A stretch of 64,000 nt of DNA from an uncultured Lachnospiraceae bacterium (GCA_947176065.1 CAMWPB010000004.1:53078-117077); one strand, 5' to 3'. Shown: positions 1 to 8,709, counted from the first letter of the stretch. Notes: a model not told the origin generated them from the sequence alone. Numbers and translations: made by a program.

Positions 1-832
1 AAGGTTTTTTCTGATTACCAACGAGGCAAAAGACCCGGCGGGAGCGTTCACAAAAAAAATAACAGATATTATTGAAAGACATGGCGGAGAAGCTGTCTGT
101 GTCAAGAACGAGAGACATGCCCTTGCCGAAAGCGGAATGGCCGGGGTGGACTGCGCGCTTGTGCTCGGAGGAGACGGGACGCTGCTTAGGGCGGCCGGCA
201 ATATGATGGACAGTGATATTCCCCTTCTCGGCATCAATCTCGGCACGCTGGGCTATCTGGCGGAGGTGGAGAGCGCCTGTGCCGAGGAGGCGGTGATCAA
301 ACTTCTCCGGGATGAATATGTCAGAGAGGAGCGGATGATGCTGTCCGGCAGGGTGATGGCGGGTCAGGAAGAGGAGCGGTACGCTCTGAATGATATCGTG
401 ATTTCCCGCTGTGGTTCCCTGCAGATTTTGAATGTACGCATTTATGTGAATGACCGGTTTTTAAACGATTACTGTGCGGACGGCGTGATTGTGGCCACGC
501 CTACAGGCTCTACGGGCTACAATCTCTCGGCAGGCGGCCCCATTGTGGAGCCATCGGCCAGACTGCTTCTTCTGACGCCGATCTGTCCCCATACCTTAAA
601 TACCCGCAGTATTGTGTTTTCGCCGGAGGATGAAATAACGGTGGAGATTCCCGCGGGAAAGGACGGGCATGAGCAGGTTGTGGAGGCCAGCTTTGACGGC
701 AGCAATACGGTGACGCTTCGGACCGGCGACCGCGTCCGTATCCGTCGTTCCGATAAGACGACGGGGATTGTCAGGCTGAACACGGAGAGCTTTCTGACGG
801 TGCTCCATAAAAAAATGAGCGAAGTGATATAA
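1..832 (+). CDS. nadK: NAD kinase, 5' end cut by the window edge
   Basis: Cytoplasmic ATP-dependent NAD kinase, which makes NADP from NAD. The reading frame is open from the first complete codon at base 2, so the start lies just outside the window; families of this type begin only a few residues earlier. Visible family motifs are GGDGT (about bases 167-181), the NLGTLGYL loop, NDIVI, and TPTGSTGY in the nucleotide-binding site. The C-terminal beta region is complete and ends at a TAA. It is followed after about 160 bases by argR and then recN, the order usual in Clostridia. There is no sign of damage inside the visible part. Confidence 0.95.
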   Translation, partial: RFFLITNEAKDPAGAFTKKITDIIERHGGEAVCVKNERHALAESGMAGVDCALVLGGDGTLLRAAGNMMDSDIPLLGINLGTLGYLAEVESACAEEAVIKLLRDEYVREERMMLSGRVMAGQEEERYALNDIVISRCGSLQILNVRIYVNDRFLNDYCADGVIVATPTGSTGYNLSAGGPIVEPSARLLLLTPICPHTLNTRSIVFSPEDEITVEIPAGKDGHEQVVEASFDGSNTVTLRTGDRVRIRRSDKTTGIVRLNTESFLTVLHKKMSEVI

Positions 833-843
833 GGAAGAAGTAA

Positions 844-968
844 CTATTCAGTATAGGTCGAAGCATTTACTGCTGAGACCGTAAGAATATGATGCGGATG
901 TGCAAAATTCCATTGTCGTAGACAATTCTAAATGAATTTTGCACCGTAGCTGTGAAGGTACTGAACAG
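844..968 (+). repeat. Structured intergenic element, copy 1
   Basis: This element fills most of the gap between nadK and argR. It shares a 19-base identical run (855-873) and several later blocks with a second copy at 14892-14961. An outer stem can form between 844-853 and 959-968 with 9 of 10 pairs. Inside is an insertion that copy 2 lacks. It contains a perfect 11-base inverted repeat, GTGCAAAATTC with GAATTTTGCAC (about 900-910 and 933-943), which encloses a smaller hairpin, ATTGTC with GACAAT. It lies immediately upstream of argR and is probably transcribed. Its identity is unknown. Confidence 0.65.
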
Positions 969-992
969 ATACGAAGAGGATTTGAGCGTGTT

Positions 993-1442
993 ATGAAAAG
1001 GAAGAGACACGAGAGAATTACAGAGCTGATTACGCAGCATGAGATAGAAACCCAGGAGGAGCTGGTGGAGCGGCTGCGGGCCGACGGATACGAGGTCACA
1101 CAGGCTACCGTGTCCAGAGATATCAGGGAATTAAAACTTTCCAAGATTCCGAACGGCAGAGGGCGGCAGAAATATGTGGCCTTTGGCGGGGAGGAAGTGC
1201 ATCTTGGCGACAAGTACGGCAGAGTCTTGAAGGAAGGGTATGTGTCCATGGAGCTGGCACAAAATCTTCTGGTATTAAAGACTGTGTCCGGCATGGCGAT
1301 GGCTGTGGCGGCTGCGGTGGATGCCATGAAAATCGAGGAGGTTGTAGGCTGCATTGCCGGGGATAATACGGTGATGATGGCGATGAGAAACGAGCAGGAT
1401 GCCCGGATCGTGATGGAGAAGATCGGCAGAATGGTAGGGTGA
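993..1442 (+). CDS. argR: Arginine repressor ArgR
   Basis: Hexameric transcription factor that represses arginine biosynthesis and activates catabolism when arginine binds. The start at 993 gives a 149-residue protein, the usual family length; an AGAGGA site lies 12 bases upstream. A longer in-frame extension from a TTG at 939 would overlap the repeat element and is unlikely. The N-terminal winged helix contains the recognition helix TQATVSRDIREL (about residues 35-46). The C-terminal oligomerisation and arginine-binding domain carries the GDNTVMM segment, equivalent to the family GDDT motif. The gene lies between nadK and recN. In this order it may also serve as the AhrC-type regulator, but no operator was identified here. 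Confidence 0.95.
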   Translation: MKRKRHERITELITQHEIETQEELVERLRADGYEVTQATVSRDIRELKLSKIPNGRGRQKYVAFGGEEVHLGDKYGRVLKEGYVSMELAQNLLVLKTVSGMAMAVAAAVDAMKIEEVVGCIAGDNTVMMAMRNEQDARIVMEKIGRMVG

Positions 1443-1454
1443 AAAGAGGATAGA

Positions 1455-3131
1455 ATGTTACAGAGCTTACATGTGAAAAATCTGGCGTTGATTGACGAGA
1501 CGGAGGTGGCTTTCGGCGGGGGACTCAATATTCTTACCGGGGAAACAGGAGCCGGAAAGTCCATTATCATCGGTTCCATTAATCTGGCGCTGGGCGCGAA
1601 GGCGGATAAGGAGATGATCCGCTCGGGGGCGGAGTATGCGCTGGTGGAGCTGGTATTCAACGTGGAGGATCCCGCGCAGATAAAAGCCATACAGGATATG
1701 GAGCTTTCGCTGGAGGAGGGCCAGCTCATTCTGCAGAGAAAGATTATGGAGAACCGTAGCCAGTGTAAGGTATGCGGGGAGACGGTGACCGCGAAACAGC
1801 TCAGACAGCTTTCGGAAATTCTGATTGATATTCACGGACAGCATGAGCATCAGTCGCTGTTAAAGGAATCAAAACAGCTTGAAATACTGGATGCCTATGC
1901 GGGAAACGGCCTTTCGGAGAAAAAGGAACGGCTCTGCGGGATTTATCGGCAGTACCGGGATAAATGCAGAGAATTGTCCGAGAATGAGACGGATGAGGAG
2001 ACGCGCAGGCGGGAGTGCTCCCTGGCGGAGTTTGAATGCAGGGAAATCGAGGAGGCGGCGCTTGTCCCGGGGGAGGACGCGGAGGTGGAGTGTGCCTATC
2101 AGCGGATGAGCAACGCCAGAAAGATCGAGGAAGCCGCGGTAAATGCCCATGCCCTGTGCGGTTATGAAAACAACGGGGCGGGCAGTGTGATCGCAAGGGC
2201 GATCAGGGAAATCCGGTCTGTTTCCGCTTACGACGGAACTTTGCAGGAGTATGAGAAGCAGCTTCTGGATATAGACAGTCTTTTGAACGATTATAACAGG
2301 GGGATGGCGGAGTACCTTTCCGGGCTTGAGTTTGACGCAGGGCTGTTTGAGCAGACGGAAACGCGCCTGAACCTGATAAACCGTTTAAAGTCAAAATACG
2401 GAAATACGGTGGAGGAGATTCTGGCATACCGGGAACGCGCTGTGGAAACCATAGAAAAGTATCAGGATTATGACGCTTACAGGGCGGCTCTGGAGAAGGA
2501 GACGGCGGCGCTTAAGAAAGAGGCGCTTGCGCTGGCTGGGGAAATTTCCGGTCTCAGAAAGGAAAATGCGAAGACACTGTCCGGGAAGATGAAGGAGGCG
2601 CTTTCAGATCTCAATTTTGAACAGGCGGTTTTCGAGATTCAGGTGGAGGATGATGAGGAAAGGCTTTCCGAAAACGGCTATGACAGGGTGCGTTTTCTGA
2701 TTTCCACAAATCCCGGAGAGCCGGTCAGGGAACTTTCGCAGGTGGCCAGCGGCGGAGAACTTTCCCGTATTATGCTGGCGTTTAAGACGCACCTTGCGGA
2801 TAAAGACGAGATTGAGACGCTGATTTTTGACGAGATCGACACAGGGATCAGCGGCAGAACGGCCTGGAAAGTATCGGAAAAGATGGGAATTTTAGGGAAA
2901 GGGCATCAACTGATCTGTATCACCCATCTGCCTCAGATTGCGGCCATGGCGGACACGCACTTTGTCATAGAAAAGCAGGTGGAGGACAACCGTTCCATTA
3001 CCCGGATCAGGGAGCTCGGGCCAAAGGAGAGCGTGGAGGAACTGGCCAGAATGCTGGGCGGCGACGTGATTACGGACAGCGCCTTAAAAAATGCCGAGGA
3101 AATGAAAGAATTGGCAGGAAAAACCAAATAA
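1455..3131 (+). CDS. recN: DNA repair protein RecN
   Basis: SMC-like ATPase that acts early in double-strand break repair and recombination. The 558-residue protein has a Walker A motif, GETGAGKS, at residues 29-36. A long central coiled-coil region follows, then the ABC signature ASGGELSRIML and Walker B TLIFDEIDTG near the C terminus. The start at 1455 has an AGAGGA site 7 bases upstream and begins 13 bases after argR, so the two are probably co-transcribed. The length and order nadK-argR-recN-spoIVB are typical of Clostridia. No LexA-like site is evident directly upstream. Confidence 0.96.
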   Translation: MLQSLHVKNLALIDETEVAFGGGLNILTGETGAGKSIIIGSINLALGAKADKEMIRSGAEYALVELVFNVEDPAQIKAIQDMELSLEEGQLILQRKIMENRSQCKVCGETVTAKQLRQLSEILIDIHGQHEHQSLLKESKQLEILDAYAGNGLSEKKERLCGIYRQYRDKCRELSENETDEETRRRECSLAEFECREIEEAALVPGEDAEVECAYQRMSNARKIEEAAVNAHALCGYENNGAGSVIARAIREIRSVSAYDGTLQEYEKQLLDIDSLLNDYNRGMAEYLSGLEFDAGLFEQTETRLNLINRLKSKYGNTVEEILAYRERAVETIEKYQDYDAYRAALEKETAALKKEALALAGEISGLRKENAKTLSGKMKEALSDLNFEQAVFEIQVEDDEERLSENGYDRVRFLISTNPGEPVRELSQVASGGELSRIMLAFKTHLADKDEIETLIFDEIDTGISGRTAWKVSEKMGILGKGHQLICITHLPQIAAMADTHFVIEKQVEDNRSITRIRELGPKESVEELARMLGGDVITDSALKNAEEMKELAGKTK

Positions 3132-3202
3132 TACAAAATTAAAAAATAAGATTCTTCACATACTAGAAAGGACATACTGTAAAGTGTGTCCTTTCGCATT
3201 TC

Positions 3203-3230
3203 GAGTCTGCTTATGCGCATAAGCAGAGTC
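3203..3230. repeat. Palindromic intergenic repeat, copy at 3.2 kb
   Basis: Near-perfect palindrome: GAGTCTGCTTATGC (3203-3216) is followed directly by GCATAAGCAGAGTC (3217-3230), with one mismatch. The core ATAAGCAGAGTC recurs at 59278-59288 and, in variant form, at 52896-52905. Just upstream, 3167-3195 forms another hairpin with the stem GAAAGGACA and TGTCCTTTC. Together they fill the gap between recN and spoIVB. Confidence 0.6.
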
Positions 3231-3294
3231 AGAAAGTGACACATACAGGATACATGCAAGCATATACACCGAAAAAAGGAGAGGAATGTGAAGA

Positions 3295-4641
3295 GTGGGC
3301 AATTCAATATATATGACTGAACAACAGGAGAGAAAATACAGGGGTTTTTTGTGGCTTATGCTTCTGGCGGGCATAGCCGCGCTTCTTTTTACGATATACT
3401 TTTCTTATTTGGACCGGATTCCTTCGCAGATCAGAATCCGTGCCGGGGTAGAGCAGGAGTTTGATTTCAGGGTTCCGGTGTCGGGTGAGATTTACCGTAT
3501 GTCCGAGGAAGCGGCTCCGGTGGCGTCCGTGACGGATGTGGATGTACAGGACGAGGCATATCTTCTGACCGGGGAGGAAAAAAGAGCAGAGAGTATTCAT
3601 GTGGATTTCGCCCGCACCGTTAAGCTGAAGGCGAACGAGATTGATACTTATCAGATGGATTTGAAATTGTTTGGCGTCCTGCCTTATAAAAATGTGGATA
3701 TTGAGGTGATTCAGGATACCATGCTGATTCCTTCAGGTCTTCCCATCGGCATTTATGTAAAGACGGACGGCGTGCTGGTGGTGGGGATCGGAGAGTTTGA
3801 GAGCAGCGGGGGAGAAACCATATCCCCGGCCAGATATGTTCTGCAGAAGGGAGATTACATTCTGGAATGTAACGGGGAAACCGTGGAGAATAAGAAGCAT
3901 TTTATCAGCATGGTGGAGTCTTCTGAAGGAGAGGATATGGTGCTTACCATAAGGCGGAACAATGAAATAACAGACGTTATGATAAATGCCGGAAAAAACC
4001 GGCTGGAGGAGTGGAAGCTGGGAATCTGGATACGGGATAACGCGCAGGGAATCGGGACCATGACTTACGAAGGCACGGACAGTACCTTCGGCGCGCTGGG
4101 ACACGGCATCAATGATGTGGACACATCGATCCTGATGAATCTGGAAGAGGGGACGCTCTACAGGACGGAGATTGTGGGTATTACCAGAGGCGCCAACGGC
4201 GCGCCCGGGGAGTTGACGGGATACATTGAATATGACAGCGACAATGTGATCGGGGAGATTACGGAAAATACGGCGGAGGGGATTTTCGGGTTCTGCGATG
4301 AGGAACTGGTGGCAAACGCTGCCTTTGAGCCGGTGCCCATCGCCTTAAAGCAGGAGATTGCGCTCGGGCCGGCTCAGATCATCTGCTCCGTCTCCGGGGA
4401 GCCGGAATTTTACGATGTGGAGATCGTGGAGGTCAATCTGGAGCATGAGAACGTGAACAGGGGAATCGTGATTCGCGTGGTCGATGAAAAGCTCCTGATG
4501 CTGACGGGCGGGATCATTCAGGGGATGAGCGGCAGCCCCATTATCCAGAACGGAAAGCTGGTGGGGGCGGTGACCCATGTGCTGGTGAACGATTCGACGA
4601 AAGGGTATGGGATTTTTATTGAGGAGATGCTGACGCACTGA
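3295..4641 (+). CDS. spoIVB: SpoIVB serine peptidase, sporulation signalling
   Basis: Forespore-secreted serine peptidase that triggers pro-sigma-K processing in the mother cell. The protein has about 448 residues. There is one N-terminal membrane segment (about residues 20-40) and a PDZ domain in the region SPARYVLQKGDYILECNG. The SpoIVB peptidase domain contains the GHGI histidine motif (nt about 4102-4113) and the nucleophile motif GMSGSPI near the C terminus. A GTG at 3295 is used here; the ATG at 3313 is an alternative with the same domain content. In relatives spo0A follows directly. Here a Fic remnant, a chemoreceptor and a regulator intervene before a truncated Spo0A-type gene. Confidence 0.93.
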   Translation: MGNSIYMTEQQERKYRGFLWLMLLAGIAALLFTIYFSYLDRIPSQIRIRAGVEQEFDFRVPVSGEIYRMSEEAAPVASVTDVDVQDEAYLLTGEEKRAESIHVDFARTVKLKANEIDTYQMDLKLFGVLPYKNVDIEVIQDTMLIPSGLPIGIYVKTDGVLVVGIGEFESSGGETISPARYVLQKGDYILECNGETVENKKHFISMVESSEGEDMVLTIRRNNEITDVMINAGKNRLEEWKLGIWIRDNAQGIGTMTYEGTDSTFGALGHGINDVDTSILMNLEEGTLYRTEIVGITRGANGAPGELTGYIEYDSDNVIGEITENTAEGIFGFCDEELVANAAFEPVPIALKQEIALGPAQIICSVSGEPEFYDVEIVEVNLEHENVNRGIVIRVVDEKLLMLTGGIIQGMSGSPIIQNGKLVGAVTHVLVNDSTKGYGIFIEEMLTH

Positions 4642-4648
4642 TACTTTG

Positions 4649-4783
4649 CGTATTCATATGATTGGTAACGGCCAAACGGGCAGGCTGCTCCTGATCCGGG
4701 AATGTCTGCGGCATAAGATTGTGCCGGTGATGATCGGGGATGCGAAAATGAAAAAAACAGGCGTTGACAAAGAGAGGACGTGA
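4649..4783 (+). pseudogene. Remnant of a Fic-domain (Fido) protein
   Basis: An open stretch of 44 codons begins 7 bases after the spoIVB stop and ends with TGA at 4781-4783. It has no start codon of its own at the left end. Its translation matches the Fic core and following helix: IHMIGNGQTGRLLL, then IRECLRHKIVPVMI. In intact Fic proteins the motif is HPFxDGNGRxxR. Here two residues are missing before GNG and the first arginine is glutamine, so AMPylation is not expected. No other part of a Fic protein was found nearby. This is best read as a decayed fragment, possibly left by a rearrangement. Confidence 0.6.
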
Positions 4784-4792
4784 CCGTATAAT
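4764..4792 (+). promoter_or_regulatory. Strong sigma-A promoter for the chemoreceptor gene
   Basis: TTGACA at 4764-4769 and TATAAT at 4787-4792 are separated by exactly 17 bases, a consensus match in all positions. The -35 box lies inside the end of the Fic remnant. Transcription would start near 4799, next to the palindrome at 4806-4817. Confidence 0.85.
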
Positions 4793-4805
4793 TTTTCTCA
4801 AAAGG

Positions 4806-4817
4806 TAAAACGTTTAA
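4806..4817. promoter_or_regulatory. LacI-type operator before the chemoreceptor gene
   Basis: TAAAACGTTTAA, centred on CG, differs at one position from the perfect palindrome TAAAACGTTTTA found at 7007-7018 just before the LacI-family gene. It begins 14 bases after the -10 box, so a bound repressor would block transcription initiation or clearance. Central CG is the usual LacI-family operator form. Confidence 0.65.
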
Positions 4818-4886
4818 TCGACGTAATACTATGTGTAAAAGCAGGAGTTGCAAATGGGGAAATTCTGAAGATGAGAGGCGGAAGAC

Positions 4887-6935
4887 ATGAAAAAACTGAG
4901 GTTTGGGCTGAGTACGAAAATCATAGCATGTATTTTGACGGTACAGATTGTCGTTATGGGGGCGATGGTGCTTTTTATCGGCAATACGATTACCAATAAT
5001 ACGAGACAGAGCACGACGAACAACATGGAGACTGTGGTGGAGGAGCGCAGCCGGATCATTGAGAACTATGTGCGGGAGGTGGAGCAGACGCTCACAGCCT
5101 ACAGTCGGGCGGGAGAAATACTTGCCGTTTTAAAAAATCCCACCGACGAGGCGGCCGTGGCGGCGGCGCAGGCATATACGGAGAAGTTTTCGGCGGACGT
5201 GAGCAATCTGGAAGGTTTTTATGTGAGTGAATGGAACACCCATGTGCTTGCGCATACCAACGCGGCGGTGGTGGGTATCACGACCAGAGAGGGAGAGCCG
5301 TTGAAGGCGCTGCAGGATGCCCTGCTTGCGGCGGACGGCGTATACAATACAGGCATTATCATATCTCCTGCCAGCGGGCAGCAGATTGTATCCATATACC
5401 GCGCGGTTTTTGATGAGAGCGGTAGTCCTGTCGGTCTGGTTGGCGGCGGCGTATTTACGACAGGGCTGATTCAGCTTTTGGATTCCCTGACCATGCAGGG
5501 AATGGAGAATGCGGAATACCGCATGGTAAATGTGGCAAATGGTCAGTACATATTCTGTGAGGACAGTGAAAAAGTCGCAACGGAGGCCGGTGAGGAATAT
5601 ATCCGCAGTCTGTGCGCGAAATATGCCGGAACAGCCGAAAACGCCATGGGCTTTACGGAGTATACGGAAAACGATCAGGAAAATATAGCCACCTATTACT
5701 ATATGGCAAACAGGGGCTGGCTTTTTATTGTGTCTGACAGCGCTGCCGAAATTTTTGCGACAACGAACAGGCTGAAACAGACGATGATGCTCATGGTAGT
5801 GGCGGCGCTTGTCGTTTTGCTGGTGGTTTCCGGTGTGATCATCAGGGGGCTTATGAATCCGCTGCGGGCTATTGAGGAAAGTATCGTGGCTTTGCAGAAA
5901 TTCAATATAGCGGATAATCCGGTGATTCAAAAGCATGTTCGGCGCGGGGATGAGCTTGGCAGTATTGCGGTGGCGACCGACGGGCTGATCCATTCCCTGC
6001 AGACCATATCGGACACACTGAATGACTGTTCCCGCTCTCTCAATGAGAAGGCCGAGAGTATGCGTGATTCCGCGGAATCTCTGGCGGACGGGACTTCGGA
6101 TAACATAGCGGTTACGCAGGAATTGTCGGCGTCCATGGATAACACGAGTACGCTTGTCCAGAATGTGAATATGGAAATTGACAGCATCAATCATCTGGTG
6201 GAGTCTGTTTTAGAAGGAATCAAAGCCTCCGTGAGCACCAGCGATCATGTGATCGGCAGTGCCATTGATATGAAGGACGAAGCGGATTTTGCCTATCGGA
6301 ACGGGGAAGAAAAATTGAGTGAGACGAAGGCAGCCGTTGAGGAGGCTATCGAGAAGTTAAAGAGCCTGACGAAGATCAACGAGCTGGCCGCGGAAATTTT
6401 AAGCATAGCCGGCAAGACCAATCTGTTGTCGCTTAATGCTTCGATTGAGGCGGCGAGAGCGGGTGAGGCCGGAAAAGGGTTTGCGGTAGTGGCGGGTTCC
6501 ATTGCAAATCTGGCGGAGACCTCCAAGGACACGGCATCTTCCATTCAGGATATATGCGGGGAGGCCAACAGCAGTATTGCTACCGTGAATTCCTGTTTTG
6601 AATCGATTATTTCGTTTATCGAACAGGAGGTCGTGGCGCAGTTCAAAGACTTTGCGGAAAGATCCACAGATTACAGCGAGGCGGTGGGCGGAATCAGGGA
6701 TAAGCTGGATGAGATGCTGGAAGCAATCGGAAGGCTGGAAAGCTCCGTGACGCAGATCGCTGAGAATGCAAGCGATGTGGGCATGATCATGCTGGAAAAC
6801 CAGACGGCAATCGGTACGATAGTGCAGAAAAACGAAACGACGGCGATGATAGCCGGAACCACGCAGGATCAATCCATACAGAACAGGGAAATGGCGGATC
6901 ATCTGGGGGAAATTGTCGGGAAATTCCACAGATAA
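4887..6935 (+). CDS. Methyl-accepting chemotaxis protein with periplasmic-type Cache sensor
   Basis: Transmembrane chemoreceptor of 682 residues that would signal to CheA/CheW. It has an N-terminal membrane helix (about 10-33) and an extracellular region of about 260 residues with dCache-like features. A second membrane helix (about 300-322) is followed by a HAMP-like linker and a cytoplasmic signalling domain. The highly conserved hairpin tip is seen as NLLSLNASIEAARAGEAGKG and FAVVAGSIANLAE. The ligand cannot be told from sequence. Neither cheA nor cheW is in the window. It is driven by its own consensus promoter with a LacI-type operator, so expression probably follows the adjacent regulator, perhaps in response to a sugar. 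Confidence 0.93.
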   Translation: MKKLRFGLSTKIIACILTVQIVVMGAMVLFIGNTITNNTRQSTTNNMETVVEERSRIIENYVREVEQTLTAYSRAGEILAVLKNPTDEAAVAAAQAYTEKFSADVSNLEGFYVSEWNTHVLAHTNAAVVGITTREGEPLKALQDALLAADGVYNTGIIISPASGQQIVSIYRAVFDESGSPVGLVGGGVFTTGLIQLLDSLTMQGMENAEYRMVNVANGQYIFCEDSEKVATEAGEEYIRSLCAKYAGTAENAMGFTEYTENDQENIATYYYMANRGWLFIVSDSAAEIFATTNRLKQTMMLMVVAALVVLLVVSGVIIRGLMNPLRAIEESIVALQKFNIADNPVIQKHVRRGDELGSIAVATDGLIHSLQTISDTLNDCSRSLNEKAESMRDSAESLADGTSDNIAVTQELSASMDNTSTLVQNVNMEIDSINHLVESVLEGIKASVSTSDHVIGSAIDMKDEADFAYRNGEEKLSETKAAVEEAIEKLKSLTKINELAAEILSIAGKTNLLSLNASIEAARAGEAGKGFAVVAGSIANLAETSKDTASSIQDICGEANSSIATVNSCFESIISFIEQEVVAQFKDFAERSTDYSEAVGGIRDKLDEMLEAIGRLESSVTQIAENASDVGMIMLENQTAIGTIVQKNETTAMIAGTTQDQSIQNREMADHLGEIVGKFHR

Positions 6936-7006
6936 ATCCTTGGGGGGATTTACAATGGTAAATGGGCGCAGGTGTGAACCGGCGTCCGTTTGCCGTTATA
7001 GGAATA

Positions 7007-7018
7007 TAAAACGTTTTA
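7007..7018. promoter_or_regulatory. Autoregulatory LacI-type operator
   Basis: Perfect 12-base palindrome TAAAACGTTTTA, 37 bases before the LacI-family start codon. Its near-copy lies at the chemoreceptor promoter (4806-4817). The pairing of site and adjacent regulator gene suggests autoregulation. A CcpA cre site is less likely because the outer TG and CA bases of the cre consensus are absent. Confidence 0.6.
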
Positions 7019-7055
7019 CGAAGGAGCGCGATGATGGGAAAGGCGGGGCATAACT

Positions 7056-8102
7056 ATGGTGACAATTAAGGAGATTGCGGCGGAGTGCGGCGTTTCCGTT
7101 GCCACGGTATCAAATGTTTTAAACGGAAGGGCCAACGTGGGCGCGGAGACACGAATGAGAGTGCTGGAGGTCGTCAGGCAGACAGGCTATCAGCCGGATT
7201 ATGTGGCAAGGGGGCTCAGAAAGAAAAAGACCAATATGATTGGTATTATTGCGGAGGATGTTGCACAGTTTACCACACCGGCCATTTTGGAAGCTGTGAT
7301 GGCCTACTGCGAGGAGAAAAAGTATCGGACGATGATCCAGAACCTGCGTCTGTACGCCAGATGGGGAGAAAGCTGGTATGACAATGAAAGCGCCTACAAT
7401 ACCGTAGTCAGCGCCGTTATGCAGGAGATGATTTCCATTCGGGTGGACGGCCTGCTTTATATTGCGGGACACGCCCGGAACATAGGGTATTTTTCTGACA
7501 CCATGCCGATTCCGACGGTGATGGCTTACGCCTATACCCGGTCGGCCTATACGCCGGCTGTGGTCATAGACGATGAGCGGGCTGCCTGTGAGATGACCAA
7601 GTATCTGATTTCCATGGGGCACCGCAGAATCGGCGTTCTGGGCGGCAGAGAAAATAATATCCATACGGGCAGCCGTCTGAGAGGGTATCAGAAAGCTCTC
7701 TTTGAAGAAAATATCCTGTATAATCCGGGGCTGGTACGTTACGGGGACTGGGAAAGGGGATCCGGATATCAGCTGGCGGGCAGTCTGCTGCAGGAAGGCG
7801 TAACGGCTGTTTTTTGTATGAACGACCGTATGGCAGGAGGCGTATATGCGTATTTCAGGGAGCAGGGAATACGTGTGGGAGAGGATATTTCCGTGGCCGG
7901 TTTCGACAATCACGAGTTAGCGCAGTTTTGCAGCCCAGGACTGACCACGATGGAGCTGCCGCTTACTGAAATAGGGACGGAGGCGGCAGCCATCCTGCTC
8001 GAACAGCTGGAAGCGGAGGAGAGTCTGCCGGTTACCGCTCTGGAGCGGAGTATCCCCTGCAGGCTGATTGAGCGGGAGTCCGTAAAACGGATCGACATGT
8101 AA
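7056..8102 (+). CDS. LacI/GalR-family transcriptional regulator
   Basis: DNA-binding repressor of 348 residues. The N-terminal helix-turn-helix reads TIKEIAAECGVSVATVSNVL, followed by the hinge helix around residues 45-60 (YQPDYVARGLRKKK). The rest is a type I periplasmic-binding-protein fold for effector binding, with the conserved segment VAGFDNHELAQFCSPGLTT. The effector is unknown; no catabolic genes are adjacent. The start at 7056 has a purine-rich site (AAGGCGGGG) about 8 bases upstream. The matching operators at 4806 and 7007 suggest control of the upstream chemoreceptor and of itself. Confidence 0.93.
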   Translation: MVTIKEIAAECGVSVATVSNVLNGRANVGAETRMRVLEVVRQTGYQPDYVARGLRKKKTNMIGIIAEDVAQFTTPAILEAVMAYCEEKKYRTMIQNLRLYARWGESWYDNESAYNTVVSAVMQEMISIRVDGLLYIAGHARNIGYFSDTMPIPTVMAYAYTRSAYTPAVVIDDERAACEMTKYLISMGHRRIGVLGGRENNIHTGSRLRGYQKALFEENILYNPGLVRYGDWERGSGYQLAGSLLQEGVTAVFCMNDRMAGGVYAYFREQGIRVGEDISVAGFDNHELAQFCSPGLTTMELPLTEIGTEAAAILLEQLEAEESLPVTALERSIPCRLIERESVKRIDM

Positions 8103-8140
8103 TGCGATGCCTAAATATTCCCCATTCCCCAACTATTGTT

Positions 8141-8146
8141 TATAAT
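8141..8146 (+). promoter_or_regulatory. Candidate -10 box for the Spo0A-like gene
   Basis: A perfect TATAAT occurs 45 bases before the chosen start. No good -35 hexamer lies 17 bases upstream, so the promoter may be weak, extended or activator-dependent. Confidence 0.4.
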
Positions 8147-8190
8147 AGAGTGAAAAGAAGATGCCGTGTAAAAGGGAATGGAGGAAAGAA

Positions 8191-8709
8191 ATGGAGACAT
8201 TGAATGTGACAGCCGCTAGGGATCAGGAGCAGTTTTACCGGATTCTGGATAACTTAATAAGCACGAACAAGGAGTTTCGGATACTGATAACCGTCCCCTC
8301 GGGCGAAAAGGGAGCAGAGCAGACAGAAATGACGGAGGATGTGGCGGAAACCGGGGCGAAGGATCTGGAGAAGGATGTGACGGACATGATCCATGAGATC
8401 GGTGTGCCTGCCCATATCAAGGGATATCAGTATCTGCGGGAGGCAATCATGATGTCGGTGGAGGATGTGGAGATGCTCGGCTCTATCACGAAGATTCTCT
8501 ATCCCACCATCGCCAAGAAATACCAGACGACGCCAAGCCGGGTGGAACGTGCGATCCGCCACGCCATAGAGGTGGCGTGGTCAAGGGGGCGGATGGAGAC
8601 ACTTGACGCGCTTTTCGGGTATACAATCAACACGGGCAAGGGGAAGCCGACCAACTCGGAGTTTATCGCGCTGATTGCGGATAAGATCCGGCTCCAATAC
8701 CGACGTTAA
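8191..8709 (+). CDS. Spo0A-type DNA-binding output domain without a receiver domain
   Basis: This 172-residue protein consists of a short unrelated N-terminal region (about 60 residues) and a full Spo0A C-terminal effector domain. The recognition region is very well conserved: [51 protein letters not shown] and [17 protein letters not shown]. Spo0A proteins are normally about 260 residues, with an N-terminal phosphoreceiver carrying the phosphorylated aspartate; none is present here. The start at 8191 follows a GGAGGAAAG site; an in-frame ATG at 8161 would add only ten residues. It may be a receiver-less paralogue or the remodelled spo0A of this locus, displaced from its usual place after spoIVB. 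Binding of 0A-box DNA is likely, but phosphorelay control is not. Confidence 0.85.
   Translation: METLNVTAARDQEQFYRILDNLISTNKEFRILITVPSGEKGAEQTEMTEDVAETGAKDLEKDVTDMIHEIGVPAHIKGYQYLREAIMMSVEDVEMLGSITKILYPTIAKKYQTTPSRVERAIRHAIEVAWSRGRMETLDALFGYTINTGKGKPTNSEFIALIADKIRLQYRR

Noticed and set aside
848..1729. Minus-strand frame spanning the argR region, ending in the repeat element
   Set aside because: Antisense to argR and recN. Its tail resembles the translated tail at 14762-15502 only because both read through the shared intergenic repeat.
5130..6194. Minus-strand frame of 354 codons inside the chemoreceptor gene
   Set aside because: Shadow of the true coding strand; composition is rich in His and Arg with no recognisable domain.
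7007..7018. CcpA cre site
   Set aside because: The outer TG and CA bases of the cre consensus are absent, and an adjacent LacI-family gene with a second near-identical site explains it better.
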